A stretch of DNA of 64,000 nt from Pseudomonadota bacterium (lineage in GTDB: Bacteria; Pseudomonadota; Gammaproteobacteria; Halothiobacillales; Halothiobacillaceae). Shown in pieces: positions 19,449 to 28,963 of the stretch. How positions within the stretch are numbered: position 1 is the stretch's first letter; each line of letters begins with the position of its first letter. The stretch covers positions 1 to 64,000 of the forward strand of contig JAJYPA010000001.1 of NCBI GenBank assembly GCA_021795795.1, read 5' to 3'. A program made the position numbers and the translations under genes. The notes below the pieces were generated by a model. It saw only the letters and a program-made list of their open reading frames with translations, ran no database searches and was not told where the DNA came from.

Positions 19449-20420
19449 TCACCCAGCATGCCTACCAATCAATTTACCGAGATAACCTGGCGCAATGCGT
19501 TCGAGTCGAGTGGTTTGCAGCGCACAACCTTCGGCACAGATACTCGGCGTCTGCAACGAATCGTAGTTGTCGCGGGTAAATGGTTGTCCCGGCACCCACT
19601 CCAAGACCCTGGACTGCAACCGTGCGGCCCAGTCGGGCAAGCCGATCACCATACGGGGATGACCCGAGGTTTTGGCCGCATAGGCGACCAACTCACGCAA
19701 TCGATATTCGGTGGGGCCGCACAGATCGATGCGCTTGCCAATGGTTGAAGTATCCGTAATTGCCGCCACGAACTGATCCGCCACGTCCCCGACATACACT
19801 GGGGCAAAACGCGCATCGGCACAGGCCAGCGGGAATACTCCGGGTATCAGTCGCGCTAACTTGGCAAACCGATTCAGAAATGAATCCTGCGGACCAAAAA
19901 TAACCGATGGCCGGAAACTCGTGACCGCAATCCCGTGCTGTTCGCCAAACTCATGCGCCCAATCCTCGGCCTTGCCCTTGCTGCGCAGATAGAAACTGCT
20001 GCCGTTGTTCGCATCGGCACCGAGTGCGCTCATATGCAGATAACGTTTGACGCCCGCCTTGGCAGCCGCCTCCAGCGCTATTTGTGTCGTGTTGACATGC
20101 GCCTGCTCGAAACCCTCACCGTTATGCCGTGGCTCGTTGAGTATCCCGATCAGATTGATCAGAATCGAACCTTCAGACAAAACTTCATGCCAGCTCTGCT
20201 TACGGCGGTGGTTTGCCATGTCCGCAGCAGCAGGCGTTCCACCGATCAAACGCACCACGCGCATCAGAGCCATATCACGATGGCGCGCGGCATGTCGGGT
20301 CGGAATCGTCACCGAATACCCCTGTTGACTCAACAAAGAGGCCAGCGCACGACCGACAAATCCGGTACCCCCCAGAAGCACGACCTCTTTTGACCCATCT
20401 TGATTCGATATCGTCGTCAT
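19449..20420 (-). CDS. NAD(P)-binding protein, complex I NDUFA9-like atypical SDR
   Basis: 323 residues from ATG 20420, preceded by AAGGGG 8 nt upstream; an 18-codon upstream extension has no support. The Rossmann motif VVLLGGTGFVGRALAS is at the N terminus, followed by ILINLIGIL, YLHMSALGAD and SFRPSVIFGPQD. These match the NDUFA9/YlbE group of NAD-dependent epimerase-like proteins. The substrate is unknown. It is divergent from hemY, separated by 123 bp. Confidence 0.85.
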   Translation of the reverse strand: MTTISNQDGSKEVVLLGGTGFVGRALASLLSQQGYSVTIPTRHAARHRDMALMRVVRLIGGTPAAADMANHRRKQSWHEVLSEGSILINLIGILNEPRHNGEGFEQAHVNTTQIALEAAAKAGVKRYLHMSALGADANNGSSFYLRSKGKAEDWAHEFGEQHGIAVTSFRPSVIFGPQDSFLNRFAKLARLIPGVFPLACADARFAPVYVGDVADQFVAAITDTSTIGKRIDLCGPTEYRLRELVAYAAKTSGHPRMVIGLPDWAARLQSRVLEWVPGQPFTRDNYDSLQTPSICAEGCALQTTRLERIAPGYLGKLIGRHAG

Positions 20421-20543
20421 ATCCCCTACCCCTTGAAAAGTTTGCCGACCAACACTCGAACGCAGTGGCCTCACGATATACTCAAAATATAAAACGGTTT
20501 TTAAATCTTAATGACTCCACTTATCTTATAGGACGCCTGCTTC

Positions 20544-21962
20544 GTGAATTCTCGTTCGAATGCCCCAGAACCAATCAACTGCCCCTATCTCGTCATCGGT
20601 GGCGGCATCAGTGGCCTGGCAACCGCCTACCATCTCACGCAAATGGGCAAAACTGTCACGCTGCTGGAGGCCTCATCCCGGGTTGGCGGCGCCGTGGGGA
20701 GTGTGCAAGAAGACGGCTGGTTGCGTGAACTCGGGCCCAACAGCCTGATGCAAACGCCAGAAATGGCTGCACTTTTAAGCGCGCTTGATCTGGGCAGCGA
20801 AATCATCGAAGCCAATGCCTTGGCCAAAAAGCGCTTCGTAGCCAAAAACGGGCATCCCGTGGCGTTGCCGGGAAATCCTTTGGAGCTGTTCACCAGCCCG
20901 CTTTTCAGTGTGAGTGATCTATGGCATCTGGCACGCGAAGCCTGGATAAAACCCGTCGACAAGGAAGAGACAATAGCCGAATTCGTTCAACGGCGTCTGG
21001 GGCAAGGCTTTCTCGATTGGGCTGTCGACCCCTTCGTATCGGGCGTGTATGCGGGCGACCCGAACCGACTGTCCGTGCAGGCAGCCATCCCCAAAATCTA
21101 CGCTCTGGAACACGAGTCAGGCTCCCTGATTCGCGGAGGCATTGCAAAAATGAAAGCGGCCAAAACCAACCCGGCTCCGGTCACCCAACCTGCGAAGGGC
21201 AAGCTGTTCAGTTTCAAGCGAGGGCTACAAACACTCACCGACGCACTGGCATCGGCGATCACGACATCTGGCCGGGGCGACAATCAGTTGGACTCTGCCA
21301 TCATCCACATCCGGCAACTGCCCGAGGGCGGTTGGTCGGTGGAATCAGATCAAGGCAAAACATTTCACACCAGACAACTCATATTGAGCACGCCCGCGCA
21401 CATCAGTGCCCAATTACTTGGCGAAGTCGACGGTGTATTGGCCGAATCGCTGGCCTCCATAGAATATCCCCCCGTCTCATCCGTCGTCATGGGATTCGAT
21501 CGGTCTGAAGTTGCGCATCCACTGGATGGGTTTGGCTTGCTGCTGCCTTCCAAGGAGAAAAAACGCACCTTGGGCGTTCTGTTCTCCTCGACTTTATTTG
21601 CGAATCGCACACCGGATGGAAAGGTCCTGCTCACCGCATTTATCGGTGGACGCAAGCACCCCGAAGCGGCAGAAGGAAGTGATCAGGAACTCTTGGATCG
21701 CGTTCTGGGTGATCTTTCGCCGCTGCTCGGCATCAAGGGCAAGCCGGAGTTCTTGCGCGTGAAATACTGGGCACGGGCCATTCCACAGTACGAGCTTGGC
21801 TATCTTGAATTGCAAGAAAAGATTACCCAGCGGCTGATCGCACTACCGGGATTGAGCCTGAATGGAAACTGGCGGGGCGGTATCGCGGTCGGCGACTGCC
21901 TGACCAATGGAAAGAAACTGGCAGAACGCCTGATCGAAAACGCCCGCACAGAAGAAGCCTGA
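20544..21962 (+). CDS. hemY: Protoporphyrinogen oxidase (HemY type)
   Basis: Oxygen-dependent FAD enzyme that makes protoporphyrin IX for haem. 472 residues from GTG 20544 (AGGA 10 nt upstream). The dinucleotide motif VIGGGISGLATAYHL and the ELGPNSLM segment are typical. The middle carries VDPFVSGVYAGDP, and the C terminus has GNWRGGIAVGDCLTNGKKLAERL. Many gammaproteobacteria use HemG or HemJ instead; HemY fits an aerobic lithotroph. Confidence 0.92.
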   Translation: MNSRSNAPEPINCPYLVIGGGISGLATAYHLTQMGKTVTLLEASSRVGGAVGSVQEDGWLRELGPNSLMQTPEMAALLSALDLGSEIIEANALAKKRFVAKNGHPVALPGNPLELFTSPLFSVSDLWHLAREAWIKPVDKEETIAEFVQRRLGQGFLDWAVDPFVSGVYAGDPNRLSVQAAIPKIYALEHESGSLIRGGIAKMKAAKTNPAPVTQPAKGKLFSFKRGLQTLTDALASAITTSGRGDNQLDSAIIHIRQLPEGGWSVESDQGKTFHTRQLILSTPAHISAQLLGEVDGVLAESLASIEYPPVSSVVMGFDRSEVAHPLDGFGLLLPSKEKKRTLGVLFSSTLFANRTPDGKVLLTAFIGGRKHPEAAEGSDQELLDRVLGDLSPLLGIKGKPEFLRVKYWARAIPQYELGYLELQEKITQRLIALPGLSLNGNWRGGIAVGDCLTNGKKLAERLIENARTEEA

Positions 21963-22010
21963 GATTATCGTTTTCCTACCGATATGACGTGAGAAGGACT
22001 CGGGTGGATA

Positions 22011-22997
22011 TCAGCCACCCGTCATCGACATAAAGCGAATGACCTTTTCCGGCTTGTCCTGAAACTCGTGCCGCTCGGGCTTCAGGCCGATGGCTGCAAT
22101 GATGGCTTCTTTGAGCTCATCATCTGGGATACCACTGCGCAGTAGGGGACGGAATGAAAAGTTGTGTTCCTGCCCAAGGCACATATACATGGTGCCATCT
22201 ACCGACAAGCGAACCCGATTGCAGGTACCGCAGAAATGCTCGGACATGGGCGTGATGAACCCGACCTGGGTATCTGTGCCTGCTATTTGCAGGTAACGGG
22301 CAGGCCCGGCTCCATCGACCGGATTGATGACCGGAATCAACGGATAACGCTCCGAAAGCCGCTGCTTGATGGTTTGCAGACTGATGTAATGATCCAGTGC
22401 ATCACGACCGGTATCCCCCATCGGCATGGTTTCGATCATGCGCAACACGAACCCATGCTCGATACAGAATTCCAGCACCGATTCGATGTCATCTTCGTTG
22501 ACACCTTTCATGACGACCATATTGAGCTTGATGGGAGACAACCCTGCATCTTTGGCGGCCATCAAACCATCGATCACCTTGCTGAGCTTGCCCTGCGTAA
22601 TCTGTTTGAAGCGTTCGGCATCCAGCGTATCGAGGCTCACGTTAATGCGGTCGACTCCCGCCGCCTTCAACGGTGCGGCCATTTTCCCCAGGCGCGTGGC
22701 ATTGGTGGAAAGTGCAATATCCCGAATACCGGGCAGCGCATCAATACGACGAACGATGTCCTCGATTCCACGGCGCACCAAGGGCTCGCCGCCGGTAATA
22801 CGCACCCGGCGCAAACCCATCCCGGCCATCACGCCCAGCAATCGTTCGATTTCATCAGCCGTCAACCAGTGTTCCGGCACTTCGAAGTCGTTAAACCCTT
22901 CCGGCATGCAGTAGAAGCAACGCAAGTCGCAACGGTCCGTGACCGACAGTCGCAGATAATCGATTGTGCGACCGAATGGGTCCACCAAATTTGACAT
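22011..22997 (-). CDS. moaA: GTP 3',8-cyclase (molybdenum cofactor synthesis)
   Basis: Radical-SAM enzyme making the first intermediate of molybdopterin from GTP. 328 residues. The N-terminal [4Fe-4S] motif is CDLRCFYC and the second cluster motif is CGTCNRVRLSVDG with a later Cys (MYMCLGQ). The essential C-terminal GG is present (MSMTGG). The 252-bp gap to moaC upstream on this strand has inverted repeats but no moco riboswitch that I could recognise. Confidence 0.97.
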   Translation of the reverse strand: MSNLVDPFGRTIDYLRLSVTDRCDLRCFYCMPEGFNDFEVPEHWLTADEIERLLGVMAGMGLRRVRITGGEPLVRRGIEDIVRRIDALPGIRDIALSTNATRLGKMAAPLKAAGVDRINVSLDTLDAERFKQITQGKLSKVIDGLMAAKDAGLSPIKLNMVVMKGVNEDDIESVLEFCIEHGFVLRMIETMPMGDTGRDALDHYISLQTIKQRLSERYPLIPVINPVDGAGPARYLQIAGTDTQVGFITPMSEHFCGTCNRVRLSVDGTMYMCLGQEHNFSFRPLLRSGIPDDELKEAIIAAIGLKPERHEFQDKPEKVIRFMSMTGG

Positions 22998-23098
22998 AGT
23001 TAAACCTTTCGAATCCTAAACAGCCATCACCGATCAAACCAGACGTGGCCAGTGGAAGACGATATCGACGCCACTAAATTGGCTGCCGATTGCACAGG

Positions 23099-23127
23099 AA
23101 TGCTCAGAGGTCGGAGTTCTGAGCATT
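23099..23127. other. Inverted repeat in the moaA-moaC gap
   Basis: AATGCTCAGA (23099-23108) pairs perfectly with TCTGAGCATT (23118-23127) around a 9-nt loop. No T tract follows on either strand, so it is not an evident terminator. It lies about 100 bp upstream of moaA and may be a regulatory structure. Confidence 0.4.
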
Positions 23128-23249
23128 CGACGACTTGCTTACTCGTGCAGGAGTTCGCTAGGTATCAGTGGAAATAACGATAGCCGTAAAATAAGTGCAA
23201 TTCAAGCGTTATGTTTTAAAAAATACACGGGCGCAAGAGCAATTTAACT

Positions 23250-23729
23250 TCAACGCACCCAGGAACCGGTTTTCCCGCCATGCTTTTCCAGCAAACGGGT
23301 GTATTCGATCACCATGCCGCGATCCACAGCCTTGCACATGTCGTAGAGCGTCAACGCCGCTACGGAGGCAGCCGTCAATGCCTCCATCTCCACGCCGGTT
23401 TGCCCACTCAGGCGGCATTCAGCAAGGATATGAATACCTTGGTTCTGCTCGTCAGGCGTCAAGGTAACCGCCACCTTGGTCAGCAGGAGCGGGTGGCACA
23501 TCGGAATCAGATCCCAGGTTTTCTTTGCGGCCATGATGCCGGCGACGCGGGCCACAGCCAGTACATCTCCCTTCTTGTGACCACCGGAAAGAATCAATGC
23601 CAGCGTTTCAGGCTGCATGCGGATAAACGACTCCGCCAAAGCCACACGTTCCGTATGGGGTTTTGCGCCCACATCCACCATGCGCGCGGCACCGGTCTCA
23701 TCGATATGGGTTAATTGTTGATTGCTCAC
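23250..23729 (-). CDS. moaC: Cyclic pyranopterin monophosphate synthase
   Basis: Second step of molybdopterin synthesis. 159 residues. GTG at 23729 is preferred over ATG at 23738: it makes a 4-nt GTGA overlap with the moeA stop, has AAGG 9 nt upstream (the ATG touches it), and yields the family N terminus [20 protein letters not shown]. Conserved blocks are [31 protein letters not shown] and [19 protein letters not shown]. One substitution-prone spot reads KKTWDLIP where many members have an R-T-x-x-L-I-P form. Confidence 0.95.
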   Translation of the reverse strand: MSNQQLTHIDETGAARMVDVGAKPHTERVALAESFIRMQPETLALILSGGHKKGDVLAVARVAGIMAAKKTWDLIPMCHPLLLTKVAVTLTPDEQNQGIHILAECRLSGQTGVEMEALTAASVAALTLYDMCKAVDRGMVIEYTRLLEKHGGKTGSWVR

Positions 23730-24931
23730 AGATACCATCCTTCAAAGGGGAAATAATTAACCCTGTCACCACACGAAAGCCTGCGATCGGCTGGAATAAG
23801 GGCCACGCCATCCGCCCAGGCGATCGAACTCAACAGGCCCGAATTCTGGTTTTCAAACGGCTGCAATCGCGTTTCACCCGAAGCCGCTCGCTCACGCCGC
23901 ACGCGGATGAACTCCGGGCGATCACCCGACACCCAGTCCCGGGCCAGCGGCAGACTCAGCGGCGGCAGGTCGATCTGAGGATCGCCACCCGCCAGCGCAC
24001 GCAAAGCCGGACGAACGAACAGGAAAAAGGTCACAAAGGTCGAGACAGGGTTGCCCGGCAAGCCAATGAATGGCACCGACCCGATCCGGCCGAAAGCCAA
24101 CGGTTTACCCGGCTTCATGAAGACCCGCCATGAATCGATGACACCGATGTCCGACACAACCCTCCGCACCAAATCCGCTTCCCCGACAGATACGCCGCCA
24201 GAAGTCAGCACCAGATCGACGTCTTTTGCTGCCGCCAACAGCGCCGTACGGATGGAGGAGGCTTCATCCGGCAAGACACCCAGATCAACAATCTCGACAC
24301 CGAGACGCGACAATGCGGAAACCAGAGTGATGTGATTGCTGTTGTAAATCTTGCCTGGCTCCAGAGGCAGGCCGGGCGAGACCAACTCGTTGCCCGTCGT
24401 AAAAATAGCAACTCGCGGCTTGCGAACAACCCGTACCTGCGCACAGCCGATGGATGCCAGCAAACCAAGCTCGGCCGCATCCAAACGGGTTCCGGCAGAC
24501 AGCACGCGCTGACCATGACGGCTATCGGTGCCTTTAGGCCGCACCCCTGCCCCTGGGGACATGGTTTCGTGCAATGTCACGGTATGCGAATCCGAACGCG
24601 TTACGGATTCCTGAGCGATGACGGCATTCGCCCCCTCAGGTAACGGCGCCCCGGTAAATATCCGCCAGACAACATCTCCTTCAGGCAGAGCGGCTGGTGC
24701 ATCACCCGCATAAGTGACCCCCGCCACCTGGCGCGATGAACCGCAAGCCAAAGGCGCTCTAACAGCATAACCATCGAACAGGCTTATATCACCCGCGGGC
24801 ACATCCTGCTGTGCAAAAACATTCTCCGCCAGAAACCGCCCCAGTGCAGTCTCCAGCGGAATCAGCTCCGACTCGGTGATCGGCGCCAGCTGCTCAATCA
24901 ACTGACGCTGCGCAATATCAATAGGTTGCAA
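23726..24931 (-). CDS. moeA: Molybdopterin molybdenumtransferase
   Basis: Inserts molybdate into adenylated molybdopterin. 401 residues in four domains. SLFDGYAVR near residue 50, [18 protein letters not shown], the TTGNELV motif, [20 protein letters not shown] and [10 protein letters not shown] are standard MoeA motifs, and [13 protein letters not shown] is the MPT-binding loop. It overlaps moaC by 4 nt and lies 51 bp downstream of moaE. Confidence 0.96.
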   Translation of the reverse strand: MQPIDIAQRQLIEQLAPITESELIPLETALGRFLAENVFAQQDVPAGDISLFDGYAVRAPLACGSSRQVAGVTYAGDAPAALPEGDVVWRIFTGAPLPEGANAVIAQESVTRSDSHTVTLHETMSPGAGVRPKGTDSRHGQRVLSAGTRLDAAELGLLASIGCAQVRVVRKPRVAIFTTGNELVSPGLPLEPGKIYNSNHITLVSALSRLGVEIVDLGVLPDEASSIRTALLAAAKDVDLVLTSGGVSVGEADLVRRVVSDIGVIDSWRVFMKPGKPLAFGRIGSVPFIGLPGNPVSTFVTFFLFVRPALRALAGGDPQIDLPPLSLPLARDWVSGDRPEFIRVRRERAASGETRLQPFENQNSGLLSSIAWADGVALIPADRRLSCGDRVNYFPFEGWYL

Positions 24932-24982
24932 AAGAAATCCTCATACAGACACAGGCAAAAAGAATCAACAAAATAACGCCAC

Positions 24983-25462
24983 TTATTCCGCAACAGGCGG
25001 ATCGAAATCGGCAAACCAGCGATCACGGGCCACCGCGTCGCTCTCCCTTGCATCAACCCAACAGCTTGCGCCGGAAGAATCGGTTTCCTTCTTCCAGAAA
25101 GGCGCATGAGTTTTCAGATAGTCCATCATGAATGTGCAGGCTTCGAGCGCATCGTGGCGGTGTGCGCTGGCCACAGCGACCAGAACGATCTGATCACTGG
25201 GAAACAAAGCGCCATAACGATGAATGATCGTGACGCCCGCAACCGGCCAGCGAGACTTCGCTTCCGTGGCCACACGCTCAAGCGCGCGCTCCGTCATGCC
25301 TGGGTAGTGTTCCAACGTCAGAACGGCCACATCACGCGCGTCGTTCATGTCCCGAACCGTACCCAGAAAACAAGCGACAGCCCCGACATGCGCACAACGC
25401 CCACGGAGTTCTGCCAGCACTGAATTCACGTCAAAATCCTCGGTCTGAACCGAAATTCTCAT
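24983..25462 (-). CDS. moaE: Molybdopterin synthase catalytic subunit
   Basis: Large subunit that adds the dithiolene sulfurs delivered by MoaD. 159 residues from ATG 25462 (AAAGG upstream); the 22-codon longer frame lacks support. Family motifs: GAVACFLGTVRD, LEHYPGMTE, HRYGALFPSDQIVLVAVASAHRHDALEAC, MDYLKTHAPFWKKE with the catalytic lysine. No moaD-sized frame lies beside it; the small subunit must be encoded elsewhere. Confidence 0.95.
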   Translation of the reverse strand: MRISVQTEDFDVNSVLAELRGRCAHVGAVACFLGTVRDMNDARDVAVLTLEHYPGMTERALERVATEAKSRWPVAGVTIIHRYGALFPSDQIVLVAVASAHRHDALEACTFMMDYLKTHAPFWKKETDSSGASCWVDARESDAVARDRWFADFDPPVAE

Positions 25463-25822
25463 AGATTGCCTTTGCTTTATCGGATTCAAGGGGCTTGTGC
25501 ATAACGCAGCAACGTCAGCGCCCAGCATTGATTAGTTTTAATGCCCATAGAAACACTAAGGGAAGGCACACATTGTATATTAGCGGCACCTGATGTAGAT
25601 TCTTAGGGCTCGAAAATTTCATGATCGAATTTTGTGATCGTAAATCAATACAGATTGATTGACCAATGATGAAGAACCATGAAGAATGCCGAGTCTCGTT
25701 GAAAGCGTGAATTTCTTACGTTAGAAAACAGCGTGCAAAATACCGTTGTCGGAGAATGGTTTTTTTGCCGGGTGGATCCCTTAAAAAGATCCTTGCAATT
25801 GCCTACAGTGCAGGAGTGAGCA
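25463..25822 (+). promoter_or_regulatory. Divergent promoter region between moaE and soxC
   Basis: 360 bp without a gene. It holds small dyads, AATCAAT/ATTGATT (about 25646-25663) and GGATC (25774-25778) with GATCC (25788-25792), and a strong ribosome site GCAGGAGTGAG before soxC. I cannot assign -10/-35 elements with confidence. Confidence 0.35.
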
Positions 25823-27193
25823 ATGTCAGAAAATATGATTAACACCGTGCCAGAAGGCACGAAAAAGGCAGGCGAAGCGTCGAGTGATCGTCGCAAGTTC
25901 CTGCGAAAGAGTGTTGCCCTGGCAGCCGGTGGCGCCGCCATCGCTGCGACCAGCGCAGCCTATGCAGGTGATGGTCTGAAAACCTGGACCACACCTTTGC
26001 AAAACGAACCCACCCGCCACATGTTGGGCCGGGGCGTTGTTTCCGTTCCTTATGGCTTACCCTCCAAATATGAAAGTGGCGTGGTTCGGCGCAATGTTGG
26101 CTGGCTGACAGCGGATACCATCGCATCGATCAGCTTCACACCATGGCAAGACCTGCATGGGATTATCACCCCTAATGGCCTGCACTTCGAACGTTACCAC
26201 GCTGGCGCCGTGGATGTTGATCCAAGCAAGCATCACCTCGTGGTCCATGGCATGGTTAAACAGCCGATGATCTTCACGGTTGATGACCTCAAGCGCCTGC
26301 CTTCACACACAGCAATTCACTTCCTAGAATGCCCGGCAAACGGTGCGATGGAGTGGCGTGGTGTTCAGATGGACTCCCTGCAATTCACCCACGGCATGAT
26401 GAGCTGCTCAGAGTGGACCGGCGTCAAGCTGACCACCCTGATGGAAATGGTTGGCGTTGATCCCAAGGCAACCTGGTTCTACGGCGAAGGTACCGACGGT
26501 TCGGCACTGCAACGTTCCGTGCCGATGGAAGGTGCTGTCGATCAACACGGTCGCCCAATCCCGGCCGAATACACCAGTCACTACCGAGACGCGATGGTTT
26601 GTTACGCTCAGAACGGTGAACCACTGCGCCCTGAAAACGGGTATCCGATTCGTCTCTTCATCCCGGGTTTTGAAGCCAACATCTCCACCAAATACCTGCG
26701 TCGGTTGATGTTCGTTGACAAGCCACTGGTAACGTATCAAGAAACCAAACACTACATCGAAGTATTGCCCAATGGCATGATCCGTCAGTTCGATCTCGTC
26801 AACGAAGCCAACTCCGTTATCAACTATCCTTGCCCCGACTTCAAGATGAATGGCAAAGGTACCTACGAAATTCGTGGGATTGCATGGTCCGGCTACGGCA
26901 AAATTGCCCATGTCGATGTCTCTGTCGATGGCGGCAAAAACTGGAAACAAGCGAACCTGGTCGAACCTGTACTTAACAAGTGCTTAACCAAGTTCACCCT
27001 CCCGTTCGAATGGGATGGTGAAGAAGCGCTGATCATGAGCCGCGCAACCGATGAATCAGGTTATGTGCAACCCACGCTGAAGCAGTTGCGTGAGGTGCGT
27101 GGCTTTAACAGCATCTATCACAAGAATTCAATTCAGGTCTGGAAGATTGAGAAGACTGGCGAGGTGAAGAATGTCCAAATCGAAAATGTCTAA
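25823..27193 (+). CDS. soxC: Sulfane dehydrogenase molybdoprotein SoxC (sulfite oxidase family)
   Basis: 456 residues. Twin-arginine signal (SDRRKFLRKSVALAAGG) predicts export of folded cofactor-bound protein. The sulfite-oxidase fold has the presumptive molybdenum ligand Cys170 in HFLECPANGAMEWRG. SoxC-typical strings include GIITPNGLHFERYHAG, FTHGMMSCSEWTGV, RGIAWSGYGKIAHVDVSVDGG and DESGYVQPTLKQLREVRG. SoxC with SoxD oxidises the SoxY-bound sulfane sulfur in the periplasm. The gene overlaps soxD by 23 nt and is divergent from four cofactor genes. SorA is a related alternative, but the sequence and partner fit SoxC better. Confidence 0.9.
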   Translation: MSENMINTVPEGTKKAGEASSDRRKFLRKSVALAAGGAAIAATSAAYAGDGLKTWTTPLQNEPTRHMLGRGVVSVPYGLPSKYESGVVRRNVGWLTADTIASISFTPWQDLHGIITPNGLHFERYHAGAVDVDPSKHHLVVHGMVKQPMIFTVDDLKRLPSHTAIHFLECPANGAMEWRGVQMDSLQFTHGMMSCSEWTGVKLTTLMEMVGVDPKATWFYGEGTDGSALQRSVPMEGAVDQHGRPIPAEYTSHYRDAMVCYAQNGEPLRPENGYPIRLFIPGFEANISTKYLRRLMFVDKPLVTYQETKHYIEVLPNGMIRQFDLVNEANSVINYPCPDFKMNGKGTYEIRGIAWSGYGKIAHVDVSVDGGKNWKQANLVEPVLNKCLTKFTLPFEWDGEEALIMSRATDESGYVQPTLKQLREVRGFNSIYHKNSIQVWKIEKTGEVKNVQIENV

Positions 27194-27875
27194 TTGGAGC
27201 CTTGGGCTTGCCGCTGCCGCCGTTGCTCTGAGTCTGAGTGCCAATGCGTTCGCGTTTGATAACGCAGCGCTGAAAAGTGCGCCCAAGGTGCTAGGCGTAG
27301 GGATGAACATCACCGACGCGGCCATCAAGCCCTGGGATATTTCCTACTTCTATGACGGTACAAACCTGCCTGAAGGCAAGGGAACGGTCAGCGCCGGTGA
27401 AAAAATCTACAATGAACAGTGCGCCATGTGTCACGGTGATTTTGGTGAAGGTGCGCACGGGTACCCGAAAATGGTCGGCGATCCGGTTGACGAGTTCGAA
27501 GCATCAGCGAAAGCTGGCGTGGATGCCGTGAGTAACCGCGGTCTGAACAACAACTGGGGCAATGCGCCGACGCTCATGGATATGATTCATCGTCATATGC
27601 CTTTCTATGCACCCGGCACACTCACCACTGACGAGTCATACTCTGTTACCTGTTACGTCATGAATCTGGCCAGCATCCCCGGTGTAGGTAGTGATTTTGT
27701 CTGTGACAAGACTTCACTGCCTAAAATCAAAATGCCGGGCGAACCCCTTTATGTGACCAACAGTGGACCGGACACCGCAAACCAACGCTGCATGAAAGAC
27801 TGTTACAAAGGTGCGCCATTTGTCGTTGAAAAAGCAGCGTCCATCGGCGATGTCAGTGTAGGCAAAGTGAAGTAA
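27171..27875 (+). CDS. soxD: Monohaem cytochrome c subunit SoxD
   Basis: 234 residues with a Sec signal peptide (cleavage near ANAFAF). One haem site, CAMCH at residues 84-88, sits in EKIYNEQCAMCHGDFGEGAHGYP; HRHMPFYAPGTLTTDE supplies a likely Met ligand, and DFVCDKTSLPKIKMP follows. These match the N-terminal half of SoxD. The well-studied Paracoccus SoxD is longer and dihaem, so this is a short monohaem form. The C terminus adds Cys residues (CMKDC). GAGG precedes ATG 27171, inside the soxC end. Confidence 0.88.
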   Translation: MSKSKMSNWSLGLAAAAVALSLSANAFAFDNAALKSAPKVLGVGMNITDAAIKPWDISYFYDGTNLPEGKGTVSAGEKIYNEQCAMCHGDFGEGAHGYPKMVGDPVDEFEASAKAGVDAVSNRGLNNNWGNAPTLMDMIHRHMPFYAPGTLTTDESYSVTCYVMNLASIPGVGSDFVCDKTSLPKIKMPGEPLYVTNSGPDTANQRCMKDCYKGAPFVVEKAASIGDVSVGKVK

Positions 27876-27910
27876 AAGGTATCTTATTCCTGAGACTGGA
27901 TGTCCAAACA

Positions 27911-27941
27911 AAACCCCGTCATTTTAGACGGGGTTTTTTAT
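27911..27941 (+). terminator. Rho-independent terminator of soxCD
   Basis: AACCCCGTC/GACGGGGTT stem with loop ATTTTA and a T tract. Confidence 0.92.
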
Positions 27942-28014
27942 TGCTTGATATATACGCCCATCTCAATGAGCGATCCCTCTTGGCGCAAACAACTTCATGG
28001 GCAAAGTTTGTTAG

Positions 28015-28192
28015 GCAAGGTCAGCACAAATACGGACCTTCCCGTGCAGGGCATGGATGCTCTGCCGCTCAATGACGTAATTCATTGAAATGCGGAGCAC
28101 GGGCCGGGCGTGTACCGGTCCGAGCGTATCTGAACGCGCAGCTGGCGTAAGCCCGCGAAGCCAGGGGTGGATTCGTGCAGAGATTTCTTAGG
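28015..28192 (+). repeat. MITE-like structured repeat, family R1, copy 2
   Basis: Same order of elements as the copies at 28789 and 59340: end hairpin (GGTCAGCACAAATACGGACC), CAATGACG...TCATTG, a variable hairpin with stem CGGGCCGG (28100-28107) and CCGGTCCG (28115-28122, one G-U), then GCTGGCGTAAGCC and the end GGATTCGTGCAGAGATT. It fills most of the 385 bp between soxD and fxsA. Confidence 0.8.
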
Positions 28193-28260
28193 AAAGCCAA
28201 AGCGAAATCTCCGATGTTCAGGATCACAGCCTTAGCATCCCGCGAAGGGACTATTTCTAC

Positions 28261-28719
28261 TTATTTATCATGATCCCCGTCGCCCCGCCGAATGACTCGG
28301 CGCTCCTGCTGCACATCGACAATCTCGCCTTCGTAGATCTGCCCATGACCCTTTCGCTTCATGACAATCTTGTGCAGATTCCTTGCCATCCAGACACCGA
28401 ACGTCAGTTTTCTCAACCAAGGCATCACAAGAACCAAACCCAGCAAATCAGTCAGAGGGCCTGGCAGGATCAGGAGAATAGCGCCAATCCACGTTGCAAA
28501 AGTCCCCATCGGGTCTTGTGGCAACGACTCAGCGACTGGATCAAGGGGGGAGCCAATTTGAAATGCTCCACGCATTCTCCGAAGCAGATAAACGCCCACA
28601 GCAGCCGTAGCGATGATCCAGGCCAGGGTAAACCAAAAACCGAACAGCGCGCCCATTCCGATGAGCAGGACAATTTCGATCACGGGCAATAGAGCGATAA
28701 GAGATAACGGATTCATCAT
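28261..28719 (-). CDS. fxsA: FxsA family inner-membrane protein
   Basis: 152 residues from ATG 28719 (AAGG 6 nt upstream; a TTG codon lies one codon earlier). The N-terminal membrane segments include PVIEIVLLIGMGALFGFW and a second hydrophobic pair LILPGPLTDLLGLVLVMPWLR, the FxsA hallmark. The cytoplasmic C terminus is charged (GEIVDVQQERRVIRRGDGD). E. coli FxsA relieves phage T7 exclusion by F; the general role is unknown. Confidence 0.88.
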   Translation of the reverse strand: MMNPLSLIALLPVIEIVLLIGMGALFGFWFTLAWIIATAAVGVYLLRRMRGAFQIGSPLDPVAESLPQDPMGTFATWIGAILLILPGPLTDLLGLVLVMPWLRKLTFGVWMARNLHKIVMKRKGHGQIYEGEIVDVQQERRVIRRGDGDHDK

Positions 28720-28788
28720 CAAAAACCTTCATGGATTGAGCGATGCAAAGGCATCAATTTATTTGCATACTAAACACTGATCCCACGT

Positions 28789-28963
28789 GAAGGTCTGCAC
28801 AAATGCGGGTCTTACCGTGGAGGACATGGAGGCCCAGACAATCATTGACATATGTCATTGAAGTGCATTGCACGGGCCGAAGGGCCCAGCGGCCCGAGTG
28901 TTTCTGAACGCGACAGCTGGCGTAAGCCCACGAAGCCACGGATGGATTCGTGCAGAGATTCCC
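28789..28963 (+). repeat. MITE-like structured repeat, family R1, copy 3
   Basis: The most diverged copy. End GAAGGTCTGCACAAATGCGG, central TGACATATGTCA palindrome, variable hairpin CGGGCCG (28873-28879) with CGGCCCG (28890-28896), then GCTGGCGTAAGCC and GGATTCGTGCAGAGATTCC. It is followed by a short degenerate hairpin (28965-28996) resembling the end of the R2 family. It occupies most of the 435 bp between fxsA and dsbD. Confidence 0.78.

Noticed and set aside
22998..23249. Moco riboswitch upstream of moaA
   Set aside because: The position is right, but I could not match the conserved core of the moco RNA; only simple inverted repeats are visible. A covariance search would decide.
25545..25665. 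Possible degenerate R1/R2 repeat before soxC
   Set aside because: A few hairpin-like segments occur, but the conserved end sequences are missing.
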